This document shows, piece after piece, positions 34,931 through 45,601 of a stretch of DNA of 64,000 nucleotides (positions are counted from its first letter, which is position 1; every line of letters begins with the position of its first letter). A program made the position numbers and the translations under genes. The notes beneath the pieces were generated by a model. It was not told the origin of the DNA. It did not search any database and saw only the letters and a list, made by a program, of their open reading frames with translations. Source of the stretch: Hordeum vulgare subsp. vulgare (lineage: Eukaryota; Streptophyta; Magnoliopsida; Poales; Poaceae); the NCBI RefSeq assembly GCF_904849725.1, contig NC_058523.1:200535689-200599688 (forward strand), written 5' to 3'.

Positions 34931-35319
34931 AAGATTGGCTTCACCTAGAAAACATTAACACTGACGTCTGGTATCAAGAGGCCTCCGTCAAGGATTGATG
35001 GACACGAATGGGAGATAAATCAGTCCAGAATAGAAAGGCCATGGCGTCCCTCACAATGCTCATAGGTTAGACCGTTTGAAAGGAGAGGAATGCTCGGGTT
35101 TTCCGCAATAAGAGTGTTCCGCCTACGACCCTACTGAACTACATCAAGGATGACGCTCGACTTTGGGTCGCTGCAGGTGCAAAGAAATTGAGAAACATGA
35201 TGTTGGGAGAGTAATCCTCCTTTTCTGTATATGGTCGGCTAGGCAGTTGTATCAAACATTCTATATCCCTCTCTTAATTAATATATGGGGCAAATCTTTT
35301 GCCGTAGTTTCAAAAAAAA

Positions 35320-35334
35320 ATGAATAGCAATCAC
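35320..35334 (+). repeat. LINE-A target-site duplication, right copy
   Basis: ATGAATAGCAATCAC, identical to 22171-22185. Confidence 0.9.
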
Positions 35335-37318
35335 ATGTAAAAATTACCCACTATTGTGAACAGTGTTTCAAAGAAAAAACAAGCACACATACTAAAGCTG
35401 CAAGCTTTCCCTTTTTCTTTTTTCTTTTTTGACTTTTTCCAATCTTCAAGAGTTCATTTACTATCAACAGTGAGTAGTAACATGAATAGTATTATGTGTG
35501 AACAGTATCCATAAAAATGCCTTTCTTTACGCATTGTATATCATTAAAGGTTTTAAAATTTTCAAAAAGGAGATCTTCATGTATATTTTATTGCCCTCTT
35601 GCACTTACAAGTACACCGATATTATAATTATTGTTAGTCATGTCCAATAAACTGTTTATAGGATTTTTCTAAAACAATAATATCATGCTATCTTTTAGAC
35701 TGACATATAGATAATTACCTAAAGTAGAAAGTGCACAGATCTAATGGATTACTTAAAAATACACAGGTAAAAAAGATGAATAAATACCAATTTAGTTTGA
35801 TTTGATTTGTATCCATATTATTTGCTAATTAATTGTCATTGCGCTTAGATTAAAAAATATGGGCCTAATAAATACCAACTTAGTTTGATTTGATTTATAT
35901 TCATATTATGTAATAATTAATTTTACATATTGGCATGCTCTTGGTGATAATAAAGTGATCGTCTTTCCACTTCAATTTTACTACAAAGCCAAAATTCGAA
36001 GAAAAGGTCACATCCTAGATGTCAACCTTTTTTATTGTTTAAAATGATATTGCTCATTTTATTTTTTTCTCAGATTCATTCTTATGATCCGTTCGCCTAG
36101 GATTTTATTTTCCTCTAATGGTTTGAGTAAAATCTGATTTTAAGAAAACATTAAACCTAACAAACTGGAGCAGCTAACACAAATAAACCAAAACACTATT
36201 TTTAGAACGGTAACTTTGTATGCATGGGTGATTCATGTGACCAATGTTTCCATGCCCACTGAATAAATTGGAATACCCATATCCACCCCAAGAATAAAAA
36301 TAAAACTTTGTACGAAGAATACCTGAATGTAAACCTGAATAGTACCGGTACAGTGTATCCGCATGAACAATAATCTGAGGAAAATACAAAAAGAAAAACC
36401 TGAGTTTTTTTATAACAACCATTAAGGATTATTTTCCTCCTTTTTTCTTGTTACCTATTGTTGAGTTACGATCTATTAAAGCTCCACAACCATTAAACCA
36501 TTATGAGGGTCGCTAATATCACCATCCTTCGCTCACTATGCAAGATAAGAAAAACCTCACTCTATCGACAGTACTCACACCTACAAAAATACCTTTGATG
36601 CTACTAATTCCAACATTGCTCGCCTACTAAAACTCCCAGATCAGTAGGATGAACACATGGCAGTCCAGATAGACAGATAATACATAGAGCTCATGGAAGA
36701 AGATGCGTGTGACACCGAGATAAGAAGCAATACAGTTAATAAATAATATAGCATTGATTTTGCATCTCTTATTGAATGTCGCCAGGCCTCACATGTTGAA
36801 GAAATTCCGCAAGGACAAAAAGGCGAAACACTTATGATTTACCCACAAAAAGACTAAAAAAAATGAATTTTTTGGACCGTATTTAAAATGCTTTGTTCTC
36901 TACCGCACATGTACTATTTAACTCTTTGGCATAAATAAATCACGATTCATTCAAAACTTCAATACCATAATCCTTAAAACACTTTCGTTCTATTAAAAAC
37001 ATGAAATGGATGCCATATGCAACGGTATTTGTCTCTCTATACAAAAAACAACTCAACCATCTCTGCATGCAACGACGAAAAGAGCAACTACGACGAATGT
37101 AAATGTATTACAAATAACTTTTATTGCACCGATGAACTTTGCCAACATGAATCTACACCTCCTTTTCATCTTATAAAACCCAAACAAATAAAACAAATAC
37201 AACCAGCTAAACATGAAAAAAAAACTACATGGAATAAAAATATAAATTGAAGTACATATTTGAAATATAAACGAGGCATTGCACGGGCGCGGCGTGCACC
37301 GCGCATCTTCGTTGCTAG
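35335..37318 (+). other. Non-coding body and 3' terminus of Helitron-A
   Basis: About 2 kb of AT-rich sequence with no supported gene. A third 5'-end-like segment begins at 35386. The terminus has a GC-rich hairpin and CTAG (37315-37318) followed by host T. Confidence 0.7.
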
Positions 37319-37399
37319 TATATTAAATAAAGAAGAGCAAGAGTTTGTTACAACACACCTAAGATACAACATGACAATTATTCTCACAATAAGAAAGGC

Positions 37400-38410
37400 A
37401 CTAGCTTCTTAGCCCCTCCTTTGATCCAAAGGTTGGCCTCGTCGACGATTATATTGAGCAAGATGTGCGGAGGAGCACTCTTTTGCTTGAACACCCTCGC
37501 GCTACGCTCGTTTCATATGACCCACGATACCAACATGGTGACCGAGGCCTTCACTTTTCGGTCGGCAATGCCCACGACGCTCGTGCTCGCCCACCACGCC
37601 TCAACAGAGCCAAACATGTGCCAAGCGGATGTGTCGAAGTCATGGATGCGAAATTTCTGGATCACCAAATTCCAAAGCCTGATAGTGAAACGGCATCTGA
37701 AGAAGAGGTGCGGACCGCTTTCCTGAATGCCCATACAAAGGGGGCGGGGGCCACAATTTGGCCATCCTCGCTTCTCCAGCCTGTCAGTCGTCCAGATTCT
37801 ATTTTGGAGCATGAGCCACACAAAGAACTTGACCTTCGGCGTTGCCCAAACCTTCCAAACCATTTTGTCCATGGGGGATAGGACCAACCCCAAGAACCGC
37901 GGCCTGTAGGCAAAGGCAGTCGAGTATCGCCATAAATCCTTAAGCTTCCAAATAATATCGTCTTCAGCGAGCTCATCGAGCTGCGCCTCTTGAAGGAGCA
38001 TCCAAAGGTCGAAGAATTGCGTGATATGCTCGACGAAAATCGATGCAGGCGGTCGGATCTTGAGAATCCATGCATTTTGCTGAAGGGCCTCACGAACCTT
38101 CCAACGCTTTTGGAAGGAGGACTCATAAATGAGTGGAGTGATATCCATTGGCTTGCGACCAAGAAGCTAGGGGGAGTCCCAAAAAGGAGCCGCGCACCAT
38201 TTCCGACTCTAATGGTGGTACAAGCATAGAAGAAGTCGATGTCATCCGCACTGCACGGGTTCCCATTCCCAACCCATAACCTTGTGGGCTCTTTCCACTC
38301 ATACTAAGGCCACCGCAAGCTCAGTGCCCGCGCGAACTTGTAGGTGTTGAGGATCCTAAGGTCGTCATAATCAAGCGGTCGGCTGACCAAGTCCCAATTG
38401 TGCCCCGGTT
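37400..38410 (-). pseudogene. LINE-B C-terminal part (post-RT region and zf-RVT)
   Basis: On the minus strand, 38148-37513 reads DITPLIYESSFQKRWKVREA, DIIWKLKDLWRYSTAFAYR and VWKVWATPKVKFFVWLMLQN, followed by Cys/His positions of the zf-RVT motif (RGWPNCGPRPLC and HLFFRCRFTIRLW). The region follows the RT on its right. It belongs to the same LINE as 38411-40870. Frame changes near 38150 and 38400 break continuity. Confidence 0.8.
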
Positions 38411-39640
38411 GTCTTATCTGACCCGGACCACAGAAAGGCTCGCTCGAGCTTGTCGACATTCTGCAGGATGGTAGTTTGGACGACCAGGGGCGTAATGAAG
38501 TAGATCACTTGGGAAGCGAGCACCGACCGCACGAGAGTTGCCCGCCCGATGGTGGTGATGCCGTGGGCATCATAATTTGTCAATTTGCTAGCCACCTTGT
38601 CCACAAGGAACTGCAGGTCAACGAGCTTCAGCTTCCACACCGAGAGGGGGAGCCCTAGATATCACCGGTAACCCCTGGGTGATGCGGTCCAAATCCAGGT
38701 TGGCACACCGATGGGCACCCTTGAGCTCTTGCTGAAGTTTGCGCATAAGCCGGTGACATCCCCAAAGCCTCTCAAAATAGTCGCGAGGTTGTCCACATCC
38801 CTTTTTATTGGCGCGATGAACCGCATCATCCGCATAGAGAGAGATACGCACCATGGTCCCTCTCCCACGAAGCTTATGAAGCAAGCCCTTCCTAGTCGTC
38901 GCGTCGAGGATATGCTTCAAAGGGTCGATAGCAATGACGAAGAGGAGGGGGAGATTGGGTCCCCCTGCCGAAGACCCTGGCCATGCTTGATGGGGTCGCC
39001 CGCGACCCCATTCAAGAGGACCCTCGAAGATGATGAGCAAAGGAGGGCCGCAATCCACTCGCGAAATTTGCTTCGGAAACCTCGCCTTTGTAGGAGGTCA
39101 AGCAAGTACTCCCATCTGACATAATCAAAAGCCTTTCGAATGTCCAACTTGAATAAAAGGGAGGGAGTCCTCCTCTTGTGGAGACGTCATGCTAGGTTTC
39201 TCACATACATGAAGTTGTCGTGGATGCTTCGCGACTTGATGAAAGCACTCTGAGCGTTGGAGACGAGGGAAGTCAGATGCGGGGTAAGCCTGATGGAGAG
39301 CACCTTTGCGATAATCTTGGCGATCGCGTGGATGATACTTATGGGTCTGAAGTCGATGATGCTCTCTATCGCATCCTTCTTCGGAAGTAACACGATATTT
39401 GCGGAGTTGATCCAGTGGAGGTTTGCGGTATGGAGAGAGTCAAAGCGTTGGAAAACACGCATGAGGTCGTGTTTGACGATGCCCCAACACTTCTTGGAGA
39501 AGTCCACTGAAGCCATCTGGCCCCGACGCCTTGTCGTTAGGCATGTTGTTGATCGTGTCGATAACCTCCTCATCAGAGAAGGGAGAGCCAGGTCGTGCAG
39601 GTCATGAAACTCCAAGTTTAGCTCGTCCCAATTAAAGTCC
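38411..39640 (-). pseudogene. LINE-B reverse transcriptase
   Basis: The minus-strand frame 39615-39187 includes NSANIVLLPKKDAIESIIDF and SAFIKSRSIHDNFMYVRNLA. 39147-38917 includes DIRKAFDYVRWEYLLDLLQ and a GLRQGDPISPSS motif. The frame at 38868-38662 and 39058-38618 holds the YADD-like segment (VRISLYADDAVHRA, with intact ADD) near 38850-38810. 38640-38371 reads VDLQFLVDKVASKLTNYDA and IGRATLVRSVLASQVIYFIT. The enzyme would prime reverse transcription at the target nick. At least three frameshifts separate these parts. Confidence 0.82.
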
Positions 39641-39711
39641 TTCGTGCTCTCGCTTCCCTTTTCATCGCCCGCGAGAAGTGTTCGTGAATTATTTCCTCTT
39701 TAGCATTGTGA

Positions 39712-40870
39712 TCAGTCACCCACGCTTGGTCCTTCATAAGCCGATGGATGTGGCTGTTTCTCCTCCGCGCATTGACCCGACAGTGAAGAATTTGGTGTTG
39801 GCATCCCCTTCTTTGATGCTTGCAATTCTAGCACACTGCTTTTTTCAAGCTTTCTCAAGCACGGCAAGGCTAATGACCCTTCTCTTAAGCCGGGCTCGGA
39901 GATCATGCTCCTTGGGGATAGAAGCCTACTCTCCTGAGCAACGTCGAGGCAGAGAATGACGAGGAGAGCTGCATGGAGGTGGATCTTTGCTTTAGAGAAG
40001 AGGCCCCTGCTCCATTCCGTGAGGCGCGTTGCTGTTTTCTTGAGCTTATGGAAGAGGATAATGTATCGGTCGGTGTGCCCAATTCGCTCGGCCCAGGCTT
40101 TTCGCACGACCTCATCAAAGCCCAGCATTGTGGTCCATAAGTTCTCAAACTTGAAGGTCCTCGGCCTTCTGGGCCCCCTATCTTCGGCGAGCAGGAGCGG
40201 GCAATGGTCGGAGATGGACGACGAGAGTGCATGGAGCACGTGACCATTGAAGGTTGTGTCCCAGTCCGCGTTGCAAAAATAAGAGTCAAGTTTGCAGAGG
40301 GTGGGGTTATCCCTCTCGTTGCTCCAGGTGAACCTCATGTTCTGGAGGTGGATTTCTTTGAGCTCACAGCTGGTGAGAGTTGCACGAAACCGGTTAATGC
40401 GGCGACAATCAACGTTCTTCTTGTTTTTGTCCCTAGCCCGATAAATCTGGTTGAAGTCCCCGAAAGCTAGCCAAGCCACCCCATCAGGCGGCTTGTGGTC
40501 CAAGAGCTCGACGAAGAAAGCTTCCTTAAGCGAGTGGTCGGTGGGCCCATAGACACTAGTAAGCTTAAAGCGCACGTCCGAATCTCTGACATGGACCATG
40601 GCCAAGAGGCAGAACGTGGAAGCGGTGATGTTGGACATTTCCACCAAGAGATCATCCCAGAGAAGGAGGATCCCTCCCCTGATGCCATTTGCCGGCCTCT
40701 GCGCGAAGCTGCGCAGCCTATGGCCCCAAGAAAAGCCGCGATGAACTGGTTAATGTTGTCAAGTTTTGTTTCTGGAGACATACAATCTGGCAAGAGGAAG
40801 AGGCAATGGTCGCATTGACAATGGACTGCCGATCCAGACAATTAGATCCGCGAACGTTCGAGCTCAGAAA
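39712..40870 (-). pseudogene. LINE-B endonuclease (APE-type) domain
   Basis: The 311-codon minus-strand frame (40647-39712) contains the endonuclease landmarks LTSVYGPTDHSLKEAFF, WLAFGDFNQIYRARDK, NMRFTWSNERDNPTLCKLD and SSISDHCPLLL. The N-terminal NVRGSN motif appears in another frame near 40860. It would nick target DNA to start insertion. A frameshift separates the N-terminus from the rest, and the C-terminal linker is shifted near 39960. Confidence 0.85.
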
Positions 40871-41012
40871 ATTTATTAGTTGCTCTCACATGATTTAACC
40901 ATGGGAACCCTCAAGCAAAGCCATCAGAAGTTATCCAGGACAGACATCAAACCTTTTAACAACATTTTTGAACATGCAAACACGACTGTAGGCACACCGC
41001 ACAACACCATAA

Positions 41013-42015
41013 TCTCTACTAATAAAGCACCTATTGCTTCTGTGGTATGTCATTAAAATTGACTTCAAAATTCTCTAATATTACTCACCAATGCCACTAT
41101 ATAAGTTATAAAAAACGTTTTGCAGGGAATCCTCGCATGGGCCGGCCCAAGCATACGGACCAGCTATACTACGCTCTGCTCGCTGGAAAATACACACGCC
41201 CATTTGGGCCAGCCCATGGGAGGGGGCCTATTTTTTTAGTTTTTTAGTTACTATTATTTATCTGTTCCTTTTTACTTTTTCTAATTCAAATTAATCAAAA
41301 GTAAACTTTCGAAATTCAAAAAATTATATTTACATAAATGTTTGATAAAACATAAAATGTTTGCAAATTCAAAAATTGTTCGGGATTTTTGTAAAAATGT
41401 TTACATATTGAAAAAATCGTAATTTTGGAGAAAACATTCGTGAATCAAAAAAAGTCCATCATTTTGCGAAATTTCTTTAATGCAATTAAAAAATGTTTGA
41501 TAATTCAAAAAATGAATTATTCGCCAATTCACAAGAAAATACTTGAAAACAGTTCATAATATAAAATATTGTTTGGAATTTTAAAAAAATGTTTATAAGT
41601 AGTAAAAAATGTTCTTGATTTTAAAAATGTTCCCAAATTTGTAAAAATGTTCACAAATGATCGAGTGTATGCAGTTCAACAGTAATGCTTCTGAGTCTTT
41701 CAGATTATATACGTGAGTGAATTTTGAAGAATTAATTGTCAGGATGCATCTGAATATTATAGTATATTTTAAAAAATATTTCTTAAAATTCAGAATAATT
41801 CTTTAAGTTATCAAGTTTTTTGACAACCATGATTTTTTTAAATATGAATATTGTTTCAACTTGTGAATTGTGAATAAAATTAAAAGAAGAAATATTTTCT
41901 TGCATTTGTGAACAAATTTTTAAAATCATGCGATGAGATATGAACATAATGTTGTCATCGTCATTGAAGATGATGGTTTTTTTCTCCCGTTGCAACGCAC
42001 GGGTCCTTTTGCTAG
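41013..42015 (+). mobile_element. Helitron-B, 1.0-kb non-autonomous Helitron
   Basis: Starts TCTCTACTAATAAAGC at 41013 after A, and ends with a CCCGT-TGCAACGC-ACGGG hairpin, TCCTTTTG and CTAG at 42015 before T. These are canonical Helitron ends with A|T insertion. Length 1003 bases, AT-rich, rich in AAAAATGTT words. No coding capacity. It interrupts the 5' part of LINE-B. Confidence 0.9.
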
Positions 42016-42334
42016 TGTTGATACAAGGCATATCGCCCACACACACATGCTTCCTCCCTGGACAGATAACTAAAGCAGTACGCAAACCGAATCCAGCATC
42101 TAGCCCTCCCTTGGTATGCCATTGGCCGTACAATCATTAAAATTAGACGTCCCCAGGATCAACGTGAGTAGGAGCTCAGGAAGCCGCTCGCTACACCTCA
42201 GCCTCTTTTTCACTAGAGAACTACATACGAATATATATAGATATACTTTAAAATAAAAATTCACTCATTTTACTCGGTACGTAGTCCTTTAGTAGAATCT
42301 CTAAAAAGACTTATAATCAGGAATGGAGGGAGTA

Positions 42335-45158
42335 CAACAAAACATACTACAGAGAAGCCTCGTCTAGTTTTGCTGAAGGGAGCGGACAACTCGTTCATGG
42401 ACCACATAAAAGAACGGGTTCCATGAATGATATAACAATGATGCTGTTGCTTTATATGGAAAAAGTGCCCAAAAATGGAATTCTTGCCTTTGTGGATTTG
42501 CCATATCTATAGCACTTACAACTCGTAGAGACTTTGGCAACATATCATCATTACCATCTACAAGAGCGAGCGACTGAGAGCGATGCTGAATAATTAGAAT
42601 AGAAACATCTCGTCTTATATACCATCACAGACCACAATAATGCCTCCTTCGATAAGGGAAAACAAAAACTTGATGTACTGTCATGATTCCACCTCCACAC
42701 TTTCATTGGTATTCCTACACTTCAACTAAAACCCCAAAGCAAAGTCTATACGCTCGTTCATTCCACCAACCTGATAACGTATGAGCAGCTTGAGTCACAG
42801 ATAAAATTTTCATTTGCTCTTTAAGCCTTGCCTTCGTAACAACCACCGTCCTACACTAGAAGAGTGCCACACTCCCTTGAGGCTCTTGTTATGCTAACAA
42901 GAACCACTACAAGCGTAGAGCCCACAACATCCCAAAAGACCGATCCGAAAGAAGTGTGGCACTCTCCCTTATAAAGAGCTCCTAGCCTCCTTCCGTATCT
43001 GAGATGGGACTAAAGTCACTAACACTATCCAAGATTAGGTTCTTGACAATGCAGTAGATATCTTTGCTGACCAACCATGATCATTTAATTAAAAGTAGTG
43101 ATTGGCCTTTTCACTAGAGCAATATGGAGCACTACATAGATTGATAGATACAATTAAACAATAAATATGCATATTACGTGTATTTCGTGCTCTCGTTATG
43201 TGGATCCACACCAAACAAAACCCAAAATGCGCGTCGACCAGCACAAAGCAAACCTAGTACTATAATCAACCACGGATCACAGAGGGGCTCAAATCAAACA
43301 CAGTTACTCACAAGATGCAAAGTGCAAGGCTAATCATATGAGGCAGATCACCGCTCACCCACTAAACAACCTCGTAGGGAGAACCATCCTTTTCTTTGCT
43401 TGATATTTCAGACAATCAAGGCAGGAAAATCCAGCAGTGGCAGGAGTAATACCTTGTTAGTGTGTAGATTTGAGCTATGAAAAAGCATGATGTGAGAATG
43501 CATATAACTGTGGCTCGGGGCCTTTTTGCCTAACTTCAAGCTCTATCAGATCACTACTACCTTGTTCTCAGATCACTACTACCTTGTTCTCCGGTGGCAA
43601 CAGAATTCAACCCCTACTAACGGTGACGAAAGAATATGCCCCGCTGATGGCACTGGATAAGATATCATCTCATGCAACTGCACTCTTGCAAGCAACTTGC
43701 ATAACATTATATCCCTTCCAAGTTCCAACCGTCCATCCTCTTTACTTTAGGCAAACTCTCATCCCTAGGAAATCATTGTGCAGTTCCAGAAACCAACATC
43801 TTTGATAAGGCACCCTCTTACCTCACTGCCTGAAACAGAAGAACAGTAAATATGAGCAGCCAATTCTTGGCATTTCCAGCATCCAACCCTCAGACAAGGA
43901 TACCGAGCATCATGTGTAGGCCAACATATTCCTGGAAACGCCCTGCACACTGACATCCGGGATACTGGTTTGTGGTAGACATAACAAAGAGTTGGTGGCA
44001 AGATGATCACTGTGTGATGTGTACTGCCCCAACACAAACAATTCAAGCTTCGGCTTCTTCCAAACCGAGCCAGCCCGCGAACCTTTCATACTTGTCACAT
44101 ATAGCCAACAGGCCGGTATCTGAGTCCAGAAAATGCCACAGATCCATATACCCAGGTAACCTGCACCGATCTCCATGCAAGATTTCTCATTGCTGTCATT
44201 ATGGTTTTTCGGCCCTGCGGCTCGTCCAGATCCTCGTTTATCTACCTGCGACACACTGCCAACTGTCCAGTCAGTACAAGAAACAACTGAGCTCCGGAAA
44301 GGACAACACAATTAACTGCTATTACTGAGCAATGGGCATCCAGCAAAGACATCTAATATAGTGGCATCCAGACATTTGATGAGGTGAAGTGTAGATCTTT
44401 GGGACCATACCTTTGGGAGAGAACAGCTGACACAGCAAACACGCTTTCCTCAGATTTTCGATCTAAGTCCTGTAATAACTCGCACCCACCGATTGGATCT
44501 GATTTATAGAAATAATATGCAGCAATGCATTCAAAACTGCACCCTAAACCACCCACTGTGTTGTTATTGTACAATAAGTACTGGAGCTGTCCTGAACTCA
44601 GGTCGCTCTAAGGTCAGAATAGATCAAGTATAACAGATCTGGTAGGTGTTCAATCGGCACTTTTTTTCTTCCATTGTTGCATACTCTTGTAGATACATGG
44701 AAGTCCCCCAATAGGCATGCCGATATCGATGTCTGTGGTGGACAGTTTTTGGCTACTGCCAGAATGAACAACCATTCCTACTTTGTCATAACATAAAGAG
44801 GACAGATACCAGGGTCGAATAAGGTCACTCATAATTAATACAAAGGACCCTCAAACATATGTGATGACAGAACTACATGGGAACAAAAAAATTGTCATTG
44901 ATAACCCATGTGAATTTTCTTCTTGGAAGAGCTCAATATGTAGAGGCAGGACCCATCAGTGATATTTAAGAGCTTTTCCCTTCTCTTGATACCAGTCATG
45001 CAGAGGTTGCAGCCACAAACAGTCAGCCCAGCCTGCTGAGAAGAGGTACTACAGACTTCCCAGTCTTATCAGAGGAAACACCAATCTCCTCATGGTTTAG
45101 TGGTTTACAAATGAGTTTATACCTGTTATTTTTCGTTTGACAGAGTTCTATAGCATAA
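42335..45158. other. Region downstream of GPI8 without a supported gene
   Basis: About 2.8 kb. No frame shows a recognisable domain; the longest (43910-44311 minus, 43972-44328 plus) overlap each other on opposite strands. Local features are an 11-base inverted repeat GAGTGCCACAC at 42862-42872 and 42954-42964, and a perfect 22-base tandem duplication at 43547-43590. Confidence 0.5.
43547..43590. repeat. Perfect 22-base tandem duplication
   Basis: CAGATCACTACTACCTTGTTCT occurs twice in a row (43547-43568 and 43569-43590). Confidence 0.9.
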
Positions 45159-45410
45159 CTCCCTCCGTTTCTAAATATAAGCCTTTTTAGAGATTTCAAT
45201 ATGGACTACATATGGATGTATATAGACGTATTTTAGAGTGTCGATTCACTCAATTTGCTCCGTATGTAGTCCGTATTGGAATCTCTAAAAGTCTTGTACT
45301 CCCTCCGTCCCAAAATAAGTGTCTTAAGCTTAGTATAACTTAGTAATAGCTCTAGTACAAAGTTGAGACAGTTATTTTGGGACAGAGGGAGTATTTAGGA
45401 ACAGAGGGAG
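45159..45410. mobile_element. Stowaway MITE containing a second Stowaway
   Basis: The outer element starts CTCCCTCCGTTTCTAAATATA and ends TTTAGGAACAGAGGGAG before TA. Its right arm is cut at 45298 by the inner element. It contains the ACTACATATGG...TATGTAGTCC inner palindrome typical of this family. Confidence 0.85.
45299..45391. mobile_element. Nested Stowaway MITE (inner)
   Basis: 93 bases: starts CTCCCTCCGTCCCAAAATAA, ends TTATTTTGGGACAGAGGGAG, with TA on each side (45297-45298 and 45392-45393). Confidence 0.9.
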
Positions 45411-45505
45411 TACTTATAATCCCATATGTTACAATAATCGGCATGTCATACCCGTTCAAAACAAGAGATACATGGTTCTGGCATTAACATAACCAATAAA
45501 ACACA

Positions 45506-45599
45506 CTCCCTCCGTCCCACAATATATGATGTTCTTGCGAGCTGTTTCTGCAAGCAGTTTTAGCTTGCAGAAGCGTCTTATATTGTGGGACGGAGGGAG
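45506..45599. mobile_element. Stowaway MITE
   Basis: 94 bases: starts CTCCCTCCGTCCCACAATAT and ends ATATTGTGGGACGGAGGGAG. TA follows on the right; on the left the expected TA reads CA. The arms pair nearly completely around a GCAAGCAGTTTTAGCTTGC centre. Confidence 0.87.
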
Positions 45600-45601
45600 T
45601 A

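Larger units (their letters stand above)
22186..35319 (+). mobile_element. LINE-A: 5'-truncated L1-type retrotransposon split by Angela insertions
   Basis: Flanked by a perfect 15-base duplication (22171-22185 and 35320-35334) and ending in a short A-tail at 35312-35319. The element is present as 22186-23104 and 33802-35319, about 2.4 kb in total, and begins within the 5' part of RT. Its 3' UTR ends CTTAATTAATATATGGGG and GCAAATCTTTTGCC. The related minus-strand LINE-B shares this tail. The interruption at 23105-33801 is an Angela LTR that itself holds a full-length Angela. Confidence 0.88.
21982..37318 (+). mobile_element. Helitron-A, split by LINE-A and its nested insertions
   Basis: The right end is canonical: a GCGCGG-CGTGCA-CCGCGC hairpin at about 37288-37305, then ATCTTCGTTG and CTAG ending at 37318, followed by T. 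The left end at 21982 (TACTATTATTACTATATACTAAAGC) resembles Helitron 5' ends, although the expected TC reads TA. Deleting 21982-37318 restores a continuous LINE-B 3' region (TTGCCTTGTA joined to TATATTAAATAAAG), which confirms the borders. Without the nested LINE-A the element is about 2.2 kb and non-coding. Confidence 0.75.
21946..42203 (-). mobile_element. LINE-B: L1-type non-LTR retrotransposon, minus strand, split by two Helitrons
   Basis: The poly(A) tail is read as poly(T) at 21946-21953, followed by GGCAAAAGATTTGCC, which mirrors the 3' end of LINE-A (GGCAAATCTTTTGCC at 35299-35313). The element resumes at 37319 after Helitron-A, carries zinc-knuckle, RT and endonuclease regions to about 40870, and its 5' part is cut again by Helitron-B (41013-42015). 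The remaining 5' segment is 42016 to about 42203. LINE sequence alone is about 3.9 kb, so it is 5'-truncated. A possible degenerate target duplication (TCTTTTT near 21933 and 42204) flanks it. Confidence 0.75.
21913..42332. mobile_element. Stowaway (Tc1/Mariner) MITE split by a 20-kb insertion nest
   Basis: The left piece (21913-21945) starts CTCGCTCCGTTCTTATTTAG after a TA. The right piece (about 42211-42332) runs from ACTACATACG through a CTCTAAAAAGACTTATAATC segment to GGAATGGAGGGAG before a TA (42333-42334). Placed end to end the pieces match the order of an intact relative at 45159-45410, including the ACTACATA... middle and the GTAGTCC...TCTCTAAAA right half. The roughly 20.26 kb between them is therefore inserted material. 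It is the outermost and oldest layer of the nest. Confidence 0.75.

Noticed and set aside
39678..40818. Plus-strand frames over 39.7-40.8 kb
   Set aside because: They are shadows of the minus-strand LINE-B endonuclease.
43910..44328. Overlapping frames of 118 and 133 codons on opposite strands
   Set aside because: No recognisable domain, no splice context, and similar composition on both strands.
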